This document shows positions 10,361 to 21,636 of a stretch of 60,718 nt of DNA, in pieces. Source of the DNA: Branchiostoma floridae (lineage: Eukaryota; Chordata; Leptocardii; Amphioxiformes; Branchiostomatidae). How positions within the stretch are numbered: position 1 is the first letter of the stretch; every line of letters begins with the position of its first letter. The position numbers and the translations under genes are program-made. Where the stretch lies: positions 22,478,117 through 22,538,834 of the forward strand of contig NC_049979.1 in assembly GCF_000003815.2 (NCBI RefSeq). Direction: 5' to 3'. Under the pieces are notes generated by a model. That model saw only the letters and a program-made list of their open reading frames with translations, searched no databases and was not told the origin of the DNA.

Positions 10361-11442
10361 GTACGGTTAAGGAAAGTCTTGATGAAACAAGTGCTAACAT
10401 AAGTTCAAAGTCACAGCGTACAAATAAATCAATTGGCTAGGCCGTGTTCCATTACTGTAACCGCAATGAAGCATCAGCAGAAACTTCCATGGTAATGTGT
10501 GAGACTGTTACATGAATTACATGGAGAAAGGCCAGACTTGCTCCCATGCCAAACTTCTTTTCATGACATAACTCCCCTCTTGTGGCAATGTCGAGGGATA
10601 ATCTTAACACCCTTACCGTGCCACCAGATCATACATATATAAATCCTTTTATTATAACAGATCACCTAAAATAATAAACTTGCATGTTGTTTAGGAACTG
10701 GGGACTGTAGAAAATGATGGACTGCGTTTCTACTGTTATATAGTGTATAGAACTTGTACATAGTGGCGCACGGACACAACTTACAATTTTCTAAGGTAAT
10801 GGAGACAAACGCAAACAAAATTACAGCTGTGAATTTCATTTAGCTGATTTGTTCAGCTGACGTGGATTGAATTTATGTAAGTCCATGATCTAAACGTCAG
10901 ATGTCTTCTTTACGGCGCTGGGTACGAGTATGAGTCTGGGACACAGTGGTATCCATTTGGACAATCTGGAATTCCTAAGCAAACATTCCCCAACACACAT
11001 TCCTCTGGTCCATTGGCACAACACGGAATTTCTAGGTAAACAGTTTAAATGATCCGCCCCACAATTCGGTGGGGTGGGCTGTGAGTATATACACTTCAAT
11101 TTATACACTTTAAACATTGTCACCATCATGATGTCAAATTTATGTCTTTTTATATTCTTGTTTGCTCTAATGTGTTTGATTCTGTGATATGTTAGTCATT
11201 TTTTCAGCAATTCTGGCCTGTTCCCAAAAACCGTGGCAGCCTGCATGAATCCTAAAAAAACTGTACGAGGATTTCTTGTGCACAGTCAATTCTTTTAAGC
11301 TGTAAATTACATTGTATTATTTTTTCACTAACTGCTTTGCTTAAACTGTTATGTTTATGCTCTGCGAACTTTCATTATTTTTGTTTTGTTACCGGTTTCA
11401 TTGATTTTATTACCATTTTCCCTGTTTCTTTATTTTTTTCAG

Positions 11443-11560
11443 CCGCCTGAGATTTCTTAAGTGGGAGCAGAGAAACATGCCGAAGTTCATTGAAGAAAAC
11501 AAGGCACTGGCCCTAAAGGGCCGTAAAGGGCTGTATATCAAGAAAATGGAGAATTATAAG
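11443..11560 (+). CDS. Rap1-type Myb exon C (open)
   Basis: Exactly 118 bp between a strong acceptor (TATTTTTTTCAG) and the donor ATAAG|GTATAT, open throughout. It reads RLRFLKWEQRNMPKFIEENK, then a stretch containing GRKGLYIKKMENYK. The spacing of Phe, acidic Trp-Glu, M..FIEEN and the closing Y-x-K-M matches the B-type Myb exons at 5240, 26585 and 27895. Start phase 2, end phase 0, as in the other Myb exons. Of all copies this one looks least damaged. No helix-3 exon was found before the retrotransposon insertion near 12 kb, which may have separated them. Confidence 0.6.
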
Positions 11561-11990
11561 GTATATTGCTGTCCTCATCCAAAAAACAAATATCGCCAAG
11601 ATCTCTCTATTATTAGAATGTGATGGTAACTCGAGAATTAAGGATGTTCGTGGGTCTTAAGTATAAATGTGCAGGTCAAAGGTGAATGTGGGGTTGTGTT
11701 GGGCAATTAGCAGATCCTATCATGATGGTACAACAATGCCATAATAACTTTTGTATGTATTTTCTATTCTACTTCTGGACTGCAATCGTGAAGACGATGA
11801 TATAATATTCGGGGAAAATGAAGATGACATTATCAGCCGTTTATTGGTTTGTAATCATTTCACTTTGTTTGGTTCTCCTTGGCCCATAGTAGGGCCTGCC
11901 TTCCAAAGGTCAAAACATGACTACTATCAGAACATTAACTTAGATACAAAATGTACATTCAACGAAATAGCTAGCCACAATAGAATAGAA
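11561..11990. other. Intron-like remnant before the LINE insertion
   Basis: Resembles, with strong divergence, the intron copies at 1260-1560 and 9900-10130 (TGGCCCATAGTAGGGCC around 11880). The host sequence appears to stop near 11950-12000, where the LINE begins. Confidence 0.45.
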
Positions 11991-12198
11991 TGTTGCCAGT
12001 TTCGGACGGTAAAACCGACGCTCCGACAATGTTGTGATTTTTTCTTACCTAGAGGTCACCCTGGGCCCTAATTTTTGCTCCAGCTATTCCTAACGTTACA
12101 GTGTAACCACTGATAACTTTTGATAACCTTAGTAATATCGCAAAGGTTATATTTTTGAGAAATCTACTTCGAACTTGACGGAAGACCAAGCAGACAAG

Positions 12199-14627
12199 AT
12201 GGCGTCCAAGATGGCGGCATCGGCGTCCCCTGACAACGGACCTACAATCCGACAGCTGCTCCACCTGACGGAATCTGCTTCCAACGACGAAGTACTAGTA
12301 TATGAGGCATACAGTATCTTCGTTCAAGAGTACACCAAGGAACAGGAGTACGTAAAGAAACTGAGACCCGCCGAAAAGAAAACCTATCGTCACAAGATCA
12401 GTGGAAAGTACTTTTCGGAGGTAAGCGCCGCCTTTTTGTCTTCAATGGACACTCGGAACAAGATCTCTAACTCCACCGGCGAAGTAGGGAACCACAGCGT
12501 CACCCACAATTCCTGTTCCATAACTATTGATATCCCAAGCAACACCTTGTCCTCATGGAAAACAGTATGTGCATCATATTACGGTGTACAGGGGAAAGAT
12601 CGGATCACAGCGAAAGGCACCAAGCTTAGCACTCAGTTTAGCACCACGTTCAAAGACTCTGTTCAGCAGCCTGAGAGAGAACTCGGCTCAATTCACATCA
12701 CAGTGTACAGCACGCATAGGCTGTTGATACAACCTGCTACGCTTTATGGCTATGCTCACATTATGACACCCTGCAAGCCATGGTGCTGGCAGACGCAGCT
12801 GAGCGACACCCCAGCGAGCCCGACTATGGTGGAACAGAACATTAGCCACGGTATGTGCCGTCTGTGATAAACACGAAATACATGGCGACAAGTTCGTCGG
12901 TTGTGACGATTGTGCTAGCTGGACGCACTTTGACTGCACAGGCTTGAGTGAGGAAACCAAATCCCTCGTCAAAAACACAGACAAGAAGTACCACTGTATA
13001 AACTGCCACATTCCACAGGACGCCATACCCTCAACAGAACAAAGCGAAGCTGACCAACGCCATTTCGCACCTCCGCCACACTGCACACAGGCAGACAAAA
13101 ATGCAAAACAAAGCAACTCAACAATGAAAGGCCCAAACCATCAAGACGACGAGAAAACTGAAACACTCAAAACAGCCATATATAATGGACCTAGAAGCAA
13201 GCCTCGCGCAAATGAAACTCCAGTCAAATACCTTCGAATGTAAGGTATCAAACCAGCTGGACACGATCTTCAAGCGACTAGACTCGTCCTGCCCCCCAGC
13301 CAAACAGGAGGCAGAGCTCAAGAAACTGAAAGAGGATAACAAAAAACTACAAGAAGAAAACAAAAAACTTTGTAACCGAGTCAAACACCTGGAGAGCCTT
13401 GTGACATCCCTACAAACCGAGACAACAAGCATCCAAGGTGACATGAGTGAAGTGAAAGTCTGCCACAGCACCCTGAAAGTCAAAGTCGCTAACATAAAGG
13501 AAGCCTTACTTGATCAGGCTGTAGCCAAGAACAACAAGAAACCCGACCAAAACCTCATTCTGGACTACGCCGTCAACACTTCTAACCGTTTTGATGCTCT
13601 ACAAGTTGATGACGACCCGGAACCGAACCCCAAAGAACTGATCAGATCTATAACAAACAGAGCACCCTCCGCCAAACCCCGTTCACAGAACTCCAGACCA
13701 AAGTCAAAGCGTGTAGTATTAATCGGTGACTCCAACGCCCAGAAACTAAAACCCAGTCTCCTGAGTCCAACTGCAGACCTCCCAAAACCTATCTGGGCGC
13801 CGACGCTCCCAGACACCCTAACGGCTCTGGAGAAACTGTCCGAGGAACAGTCTGCCCCAAACACTGTGATTTTCAACGTTGGCACCAACGATGTCGTCTC
13901 CAAATCCAAGGACACTGTGATTAACGACTTCGAAACAGCGATAAGCACAACACAATCGTTGTTCCCAAACGCTGACGTGGTTATATCGGCAGTTCCACCG
14001 AGGAGAGCTACACTCCAGCACCCTAACGTGAAGGACGACATCACCGCTATCAACCTACACTTAAAGAACATGTGCGAAACAAACAACGCGATGACTTTCG
14101 TGAGCCACCATCAGCTTTGGAAAGGCCGTGATTGCAACGGGAAGATGTTTGTACGGGACGGATATCATCTAAGCGATGATGGCGTCAGGGTCCTAGGCTA
14201 TAACCTAAAGAAGCAGGCCACAGGGCCCCTAGGTCTTGTACCAAGAAATCAGTCCCAACAGCGTCGTAACGACAATCGTGATCGCACTTCGTATAACAAG
14301 AACAACCACCGAGACTCACGCGGACACCAGGCATCACGTGACCCAACCACTGAACAAGAGTACAACAAGATCAACCACCGAACGTCACGTGCACGGCCAC
14401 ACCAGCACCCGCCAACGCCAAGTCCGTTCAGTGGACCGAGACAGCCCGACATGGGACCGTTCTACCCCACCTCTTCTGAATGGCTGTCTGTAACGGAGGC
14501 CTACGGGAACACGTTTATGTATAACATGCCCCCGAGGTGGACTGGACCACCACTATACCCACCCTTCAACAACGGGTGGTTTGGAGCCCTCCCAGGACCC
14601 AGCGGAAGACCTCATGGATTCAAGTGA
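12199..14627 (+). pseudogene. LINE ORF1 with PHD finger, coiled coil and SGNH esterase (frameshifted)
   Basis: The likely start is the ATG in GACAAGATGGCG at 12199. Three frames follow each other: 12199-12840, about 12850-13180, and 13185-14627. The second frame carries a PHD-type zinc finger at about 12855-13010 (CAVC, then GCDDCASWTHFDC, then HCINC). The third begins with a Lys/Glu coiled coil (13300-13440), then an SGNH/GDSL esterase: LIGDSN near 13720 (nucleophile Ser), NVGTND near 13875 (Gly and Asn blocks) and RDGYHLSDDG near 14152 (Asp-His pair). The tail is rich in Arg, His, Pro and Asn. ORF1 proteins of CR1-like LINEs are known with esterase and PHD modules and are thought to act as nucleic-acid chaperones. 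Two frameshifts inactivate this copy. Confidence 0.75.
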
Positions 14628-14639
14628 TGTGTCATCCAA

Positions 14640-15935
14640 GAAGGACTACACATTGTCGTCCGGACAATACGACATTCAGCAAGAGAAACAGGAACTCTAG
14701 AACTTTCTCCAAAAGTCATGGGATATCCTTTGGCTTCTGGAATGTACATGGACTCGGTAGCAAAGTAGAAGATACCGATTTTGTAAGTCAAATAGAAGGG
14801 TTTGATTTCTTTTCTCTACTAGAGACCTGGCACGCAGGTGAGAAACATTTTCCTAACTTTTTTTGTTTCAGTAGCACTAGAACCAAAACTAAGAAAGCCA
14901 AACGTAGCTCCGGCGGTATCATATTCTTGTTTAAAAAGCAATACAAAAACTACGTTACAAAATTAGACAGCAAGTCCGAGGACATTCTTTGGGTAAAAGT
15001 AAGCAAAGAACTGTTAAATATGGACGATGATATTTACCTAGCATCCGTTTATATCAGCCCCAATAGATCCACAATTCATTCTAATAGAACATATGATATA
15101 TTTGACATACTCGAAAACGAAATAGCTTACTACCAAAACTACGGCGAGGTGATAGTAGGGGGGGACCTAAACGCACGTGTGGGTGATCTAAAAGATTACA
15201 TCCCAGACGATGGTCTTATTGACATTCACACTCTGCCAGATGATTATGACCCAGATCACCCGTTCCCGCGCAATAATATGGACACAGGCAATCCGACTCC
15301 TTTTGGCAAAAATTTAATTGACCTCTGCATAAATAGTAAACTTAGAATTTTAAATGGCAGAACGCCTGGCGACCTTCTAGGAAAACCCACCTGTTATCAG
15401 CCAAACGGCTCCAGTGTTGTAGATTATATCCTAGCAAGCGAAACTATCTTACACCACAAAACCACATTCTTCCACGTCCATCCGTTAAACATCCTTTCTG
15501 ACCATTGCAAACTCTCACGTATTCTGCAGGGTAGTTCAAAGACATTGCCCGAGAAAACTTCCAGTACACTCCCCACTCGCCCCCACTGCAAATTCGTGTG
15601 GAGCACCGGCTCGAAAGATAAATTCCTCGACGCAATTAATAACACTTCCTTTTATAGTAGCATTAACAAGTTTATTGAAAAGAATTACGATCTCACACCG
15701 GCTTCGGTCGATTCAGCTTTAAACGACTTCCTTCAACCCCTACAACAAGCTGGAAAAAACTCTCTGTGCTTACGCTTCACTAAACAAGGACGTCCTTCTT
15801 CTAAAAAAAAACTAAGAAAAAATGGTTCTCAGAGAACTGCCACGCTGCAAGACGAAGCCTCAGTAATCTCGCTAAGCTACTTTCAAAAAACCTACGAGAT
15901 CCCTTTATTAGAGGCCAGTATTTTAAATCAAACAG
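14640..15935 (+). pseudogene. LINE ORF2, endonuclease part (CR1/L2-like)
   Basis: Open from before 14640; the start is uncertain because the frame overlaps ORF1. The AP-endonuclease domain shows FWNVHGLGSK (about 14737), LLETW (about 14813, catalytic Glu), VYISPNR, GGDLNARVGD (about 15158), VDYILAS (about 15418) and LSDHCKLS (about 15495). This nuclease nicks target DNA to prime reverse transcription. After SDH comes the linker, frameshifted in the A-rich run near 15806-15820, then the insertion point of the L1 element at 15932. The reading frame resumes at 22771. Confidence 0.8.
15922..15932 (+). repeat. 11-bp target-site duplication, left
   Basis: TTTAAATCAAA, repeated exactly at 22771-22781 directly after the poly(A) tail. 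Confidence 0.9.
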
Positions 15936-16370
15936 TTGGCGGAAAAATGCAACGTGCTAGAGCGGTTTTCGCGACGCAACAATTTCAGGCTAGTGGGAGT
16001 ACCCGTCAGCAGTGGTGAGAACTGTATTAATGTCGTCTCGGAAATCCTCAAGAACGATTTTAACCTGGAGTCTGCTACTATCGAGAGAGCTCACAGAGAC
16101 GGCAAAGGTTTTCGCGGTAAGCCATCCCACATTCTGACCAAAATGTTGTCGTACAGAGACAAGGTAGCTGTCATGGTAAAAGCCAAGAGTGCACTGAGTG
16201 AAAAGGAATACATATAGTCGATGATTTAACGAAAGATGATCTGAGGGAAAAGAAAAAGTGGAAAGCTGAGGTGGCCGCAGCGTACAGCAGAGGAGAAAAA
16301 TGGCGATTCTTCGCTGGAAAATGGAGAGGTGGGGACGGTGTCCCTATCAAGTTTTCAGATAAGGCCTAAT
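15936..16370 (+). pseudogene. L1-type ORF1 protein, C-terminal part
   Basis: Reads LERFSRRNNFRLVGVPV, then ILKNDFNLE, IERAHRDG and HILTKMLSYRDK in one frame to 16218. A 1-base shift follows, then VDDLTKDDLREKKKW and the C-terminal domain to TAA near 16370. ERxSRRNNLRxxGxPE and xxIERAHR are signatures of the RRM and C-terminal domains of L1 ORF1p (Transposase_22), an RNA-binding chaperone trimer. The N-terminal coiled coil is absent because the element is 5' truncated at 15933. Confidence 0.8.
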
Positions 16371-17162
16371 TATCTGGACTAACGGAGTGTCGATGTATCC
16401 TTCTTTGGATTTATTCTCCACTATGTTGACAGAGTGGCATTCTTTTATTGTACTGTTATCTTGAATTTATCAAAGTTGGTTACGAGATGTTGGAGAAGTA
16501 TGACTGGAATTTCTTCAACGTGTACGAACACGCATCTCAGTTCAGCGGACTCATTTGAATATGAATGGAATGTTCAAGGTACAAAATCTACCTCAGCGTC
16601 ATAAACTGGAAGAAAACGTGCTATATTTCTGTCATCTCCTGGAAAATACGCCTTGAATTAACGATGGAAGGTAGTCAAGGAAAATCGGACATAAAATATT
16701 CGACTACTGGGCGACAAACAAGTTTGTTATGATTCTGTTTTTCTCTTGAATAAGAGCACTTATTCCGAACAGCTGCAGATACATGTGACTAGGATTTGTT
16801 ATGTAAACTGATTTATGTGAACAGCTGACTAAGGAATTTCGGAGATACAGTCGTCCGCGGAAACGGGTGATGAGCGGACCTTGGCTTGCGACAACACACA
16901 CTTTTAAACTTTCCCAGGAGGATTATAGTAGGCTCCTAGAACTGCATCATTATTACAAAGAAAAGAAGAACACACGCCGATACCTGGAACTTACCTTTGT
17001 TGGTTTGTTTTTCTGTTACTTTTCTATTATCCGTCTCATAGCAGATATTGTGCTTAAAAACTGCAATTGTTATCCGGACAATAGGTCCTTTATTTTCATG
17101 TCCTGTAACTGTTCTATCTCTGTGGCAAGCCCCAATATTGTTTCATTAAGATCAAGGGTTAC
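16371..17162. other. Inter-ORF region of the L1-like LINE
   Basis: About 790 bp with no recognisable coding sequence between ORF1 and ORF2. Short open frames here look like chance. Confidence 0.5.
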
Positions 17163-19130
17163 ATGATTAGTTCATATAAGTTAGAATGTGTCTCGATCAA
17201 TGTCAGAGGCCTTAACGATGTACTTAAAAGGAGAAACTTATTTAGATGGTTACATGAGAAAAAGTATGATGTAATCTTTCTTCAAGAAACCTTTTCGTCA
17301 GCCAAATGTGAAAAATATTGGTCACAGGAATGGGGTGGCAATACCATTATGGCACATGGTACAGCAAAGGTGTTATGATTATGTTTAATCCAAGGATGTC
17401 TCTCCATACAGTTGCATGTAAAATAGACAGTGAAGGCAGGTTCATTTTTGCTAATATACAAGTACAAAATAAGAAATTTAGTTTGATCAATGTTTACGCG
17501 CCTAATAATGAAACTCTACAGATTGCCTTCTTTCAAAATTTAAAACATAACATTACCCACTTCTGTGAAGGAGATATTTTGCTTGGAGGAGATCTAAACA
17601 TAGCTCTACAGGGGTACGATAAGGAGGGAGGCAAGCCTGTAATAGAAAAAAAACATGTTATCAAAGAGATAGAGTCATTAATGGATTGCTTTTCCCTAAA
17701 GGATATATGGAGAGAACAAAACTTGAATACAAGACGATATACTTGGAATAACGCAGATTATTCCATTAAATGCAGGTTAGATTATTGGTTGATAGAGGTA
17801 AATGAAGATTAGATTGCTAAAACCGACATAATAAATGCACCTGTTCCAGACCACAGGGCTGTATCATTAACCCTTCCTGTTATAAACCAAGAGGTCCTGG
17901 GTTTTGTTAGTTTAATAACTCTTTATTGTCTGATGAAACATTTACTGTCCAGTTGAAAAATAAAATTGTTGTATGTAGCCGATATTATTCATATATAAAC
18001 GACCTGTCTTTAAAATGGGATATGATAAAACTGGAAATTAGAGGGTTTACTATAAAATATGCAAAACAAAAAGCCAAGGAAAATAGAGATTTGGAAAGAG
18101 AACTAGAACTCCAACTTAACGAACTACAGAAAGACTGACTTAAACCCGACAAAAATAGCTTTGTCAAACCTTACAAAAGTAAAACAAAAATTAAGTGAGA
18201 TTCACACCCAAAGAACAAAAGGGGCAATGATTAGAAGTAAAAGTAAATGGTGTGAAGAAGGGGAGAGGAACACAAGATATTTTCTAAATTTAGAAAGGAG
18301 AAATTACGAACAAAAAAACATTACTGAAATTATAAAAGAAGACGACACAGTTGTTACAAACGCAAAACAAATTTTGTTATTACAAGCTGAATATTATAAA
18401 AAAATGTACACATCATCCAACTGTGATCCAAACAAGATAGAATTTTTACCCTTCTTTCAACCAAACAACATACCAAAATTATCTGACATAGAAAAAAAAA
18501 GATGTGAAGGGGAAATCCTTAAAAGGGAGCTTAATATTGCTTTGCAGCAACTGAATAGGAAAAAAAATAAATCCCCAGGAAGCGATGGTTTAACAACAGA
18601 ATTCTACGTACATTTCTGGCAGTACTTAGAAAAAGACCTCCTTTTAGCTGCAAATTATGCCTTTAGAAAAGGTGAATTACCAGTGTCACAGAAACGAGGA
18701 GTAATTCATTTAATACCAAAAAAGGATAGCGACTTAAGGAAACTTGGAAATTGGCGCCCTATTACACTTTTAAATGTTGATTATAAACTCATAAGTAAAA
18801 CTTTAGCGAATAGACTAGAACCTCTCTTGCCAAAGTTGATACATCCAGACCAAACAGGTTTTATAAAAGGAAGACAAATATTCACTAATGTAAGACATAT
18901 TGCTGATTTCATGGAGTACACAAAAATGTATAATTTGCCTGCCCTTGCCTTATTCATCGACTTTAAAAAAGCCTTCGATACAATTGAGCGTAAAGTTATC
19001 ATTAAAACATTAGAAACAATGAATCTTGGAAAAAACTTCATTGACTGGGTCAAACTACTGTACAAAAATGCCATTAGTTGTGTTATTAACAACGGTTTTT
19101 CGTCGCCGTGGTTTGATGTAAGTAGAGGGG

Positions 19131-19595
19131 ATCCGCAGGTCAATCCGCCATGCAAATTGATGGTGGTCGATTATAGTTCAGGGCCTAAAACTTCAAGATT
19201 TTTTTCCTGGTCAAATGGGTAGAAATCCTGGCAGTTTTGAGGTGGGTGTGACAGGGGAGGGTTTCTACTTTGTGATTAGGGCCAAAAAGCTGAGTTTGTG
19301 TGGTTTTCAGGGGGTATAAAGTTGGGACTTTTTTGTCCTAGCACATGGCCTCCTCACTGGGTTGTGGTGCGGTTTTGAGGTCATGGGTCAATCTTTCAGT
19401 TTCCCGGAAGTTCTCACCGTTAGATTCATGCCGAAATGTGGTTTTTCGGATAGCTGAGATGTCGGGCTTTCATATGAGGGTATGTTTGTGTGCCAGTAAC
19501 GTCAGATAGTTGAGTTACTAACAGTTGCTTTCTCCTCTTTTTTGTATAGGAACCCATTGTTTAGAGGCTGCAAATTGAATCACCTGCGGATACCC
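19131..19595 (+). repeat. 465-bp terminal repeat, left copy
   Basis: Apparently identical to 20513-20977. It starts ATCCGCAGGT and ends ACCTGCGGATACCC. Confidence 0.9.
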
Positions 19596-20512
19596 TGAAG
19601 TATTCCAGGTATCACCCTGCCCTCCCCCTTTTTAGCTATTTTGGGGCTGAATACACCTCCATATGTGTGAAATATGGTCCCAGGGGACATGCCATGCTAA
19701 ATTTGTTGAGAATTTCCTATATTTTAGCTGTTTTTAGTTCACTGGTGTGCTAAAGTAAAGGGCACTGCTTATAATGGAAATTGCCATTGGTGTAAAATGA
19801 CTTGAGAGGGAGGATGGACTCTAGAGTCTATCACTCTTTCATTTGACCTGTATTCTATTAGCAATTGCGAAAGTAAATTATGAATAGTCCAAAAGAGTTC
19901 GGTTGGACTTGAACCACGTTACTTGGCAACGTCCCAGGGGAGGAGCCGCGAAAGCGGTCCAGCTCATGGATACAGGAGGTGTGTTTCTATGCCCCATTAT
20001 CTTGTGTTTTGCTAACTTTTTGGGGATGTTAGCATGATGTTAGCATGTGGCAGGTACCATGACAGCATACCAGAGTCTGTCAGTGCCATTTTCAGCACAT
20101 AAGATTAAGAAAGTGGTGTGTGCATTGAGTGAAATTGGCTTTGACCTACTTTTATTAAATGCCCAGCACACACCTTCTGAAAGTCCCTACAAAGCCTCTG
20201 AAATAACACTTCATGACCAAATTTCAGGTCTCTGTCACTGTAGAGGCAGTCTCTGTGTGTCAGAGTGACTAGCTTTTGGCATTTCTTGGCCTACATATGC
20301 CAGGTTTCTTGAAAACAGCTCTTGATATATATGCCCTGCCCCCCCCCCTTCAGACTCTGATGGCAGCCATGATACCTGTTATAAAAGTGAGTCCCAGGGG
20401 AGTATAAATCATTGAAATTCTTTCATACTTTGGATAATATGTGACAACCCCTGTCTCCATTGTATGATAAAACTTTTTTTGTAAAAATCTGAACTTGGGC
20501 TCTGTGAAGGGG

Positions 20513-20977
20513 ATCCGCAGGTCAATCCGCCATGCAAATTGATGGTGGTCGATTATAGTTCAGGGCCTAAAACTTCAAGATTTTTTTCCTGGTCAAATGG
20601 GTAGAAATCCTGGCAGTTTTGAGGTGGGTGTGACAGGGGAGGGTTTCTACTTTGTGATTAGGGCCAAAAAGCTGAGTTTGTGTGGTTTTCAGGGGGTATA
20701 AAGTTGGGACTTTTTTGTCCTAGCACATGGCCTCCTCACTGGGTTGTGGTGCGGTTTTGAGGTCATGGGTCAATCTTTCAGTTTCCCGGAAGTTCTCACC
20801 GTTAGATTCATGCCGAAATGTGGTTTTTCGGATAGCTGAGATGTCGGGCTTTCATATGAGGGTATGTTTGTGTGCCAGTAACGTCAGATAGTTGAGTTAC
20901 TAACAGTTGCTTTCTCCTCTTTTTTGTATAGGAACCCATTGTTTAGAGGCTGCAAATTGAATCACCTGCGGATACCC
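20513..20977 (+). repeat. 465-bp terminal repeat, right copy
   Basis: Partner of 19131-19595. It is preceded by GGGG, as is the left copy. Confidence 0.9.
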
Positions 20978-21524
20978 TAGAGGGGTAAGGCAGGGTGATC
21001 CACTTTCAGCATATCTATTTAACTTAGTGATTGAAGTTGTAGCCTGTAGAATAAGGGCCGATCCTTCTGTCGAAGGTATATCGATCTATGGCTGCAAGCG
21101 AAAACTATCCATGTATGCTGATGATTTAACCGGTCTTGTCAAAGATGAAAACTCCGCTAAAAGCTTACTAGACATTCTAGATCATTTTAAACTCTGTAGT
21201 GGCCTAGAGGTCAGTAAAAAAAAAAACTAAAGCTATGTGGATGGGAGCAAGCAGACATAGGATCGATGAGCCTTTGGAGGTTCTGTGGCCACGTGGGCCT
21301 ATATATGCACTGGGTACTTATTTCTCATATAACCAGGAAGACTGTGATAAGTTAAACTTTGATTATCACCTGAAAGCTATGGAGAAACTGTTAAATGTAT
21401 GGAGGATAAGAGATCTAACTACAATTGGGAGAATTGTTCTTGTTAAAACACTTGGTATTTCTAAACTAATTTATAATTGTACGGTTCTGCCGGTTCCCGC
21501 TGGCTTTTCTGAGAAAGTAAATGG

Positions 21525-21636
21525 TTATATTTTCAAATTTATTTGGGATGAAAAAAAGCCAAAGGTGAAAATGAAGACAGTTATATTTTCAAATTTATTT
21601 GGGATGAAAAAAAGCCAAAGGTGAAAATGAAGACAG
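21525..21636 (+). repeat. Perfect 56-bp tandem duplication in L1 ORF2
   Basis: Units 21525-21580 and 21581-21636 are identical. Because 56 is not a multiple of three, the duplication shifts the frame of the palm/thumb region. Confidence 0.9.

Larger units (their letters stand above)
9073..11041 (+). repeat. Segmental duplication, copy 2 (pair with 429-2470)
   Basis: See the partner entry at 429. This copy keeps the better reading frames. It breaks off near 11041, where it continues with CAGTTTAAATGATCC. Confidence 0.8.
19131..20977. mobile_element. Nested 1.85-kb element with identical 465-bp terminal direct repeats
   Basis: Interrupts the reverse transcriptase codons for SRG/VRQGDP. The two ends, 19131-19595 and 20513-20977, look identical over 465 bp; each starts ATCCGCAGGT and ends ACCTGCGGATACCC, so each repeat also has short inverted ends. 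The flanks share TAGAGGGG (19123-19130 and 20978-20985), an 8-bp duplication; a 4-bp TAGA duplication with a longer element is equally consistent. The 917-bp interior has no open frame of note. LTRs normally begin TG and end CA, which these do not, so this may be a MITE dimer or a non-autonomous element of unknown class. Confidence 0.75.

Noticed and set aside
13118-14086. Long minus-strand frames under LINE ORF1
   Set aside because: Shadow frames of the plus-strand coiled-coil and esterase coding sequence.
19131-20977. Reading the paired 465-bp repeats as ordinary LTRs
   Set aside because: No TG...CA ends, no primer-binding site or polypurine tract seen, and no gag/pol inside; left as unclassified.
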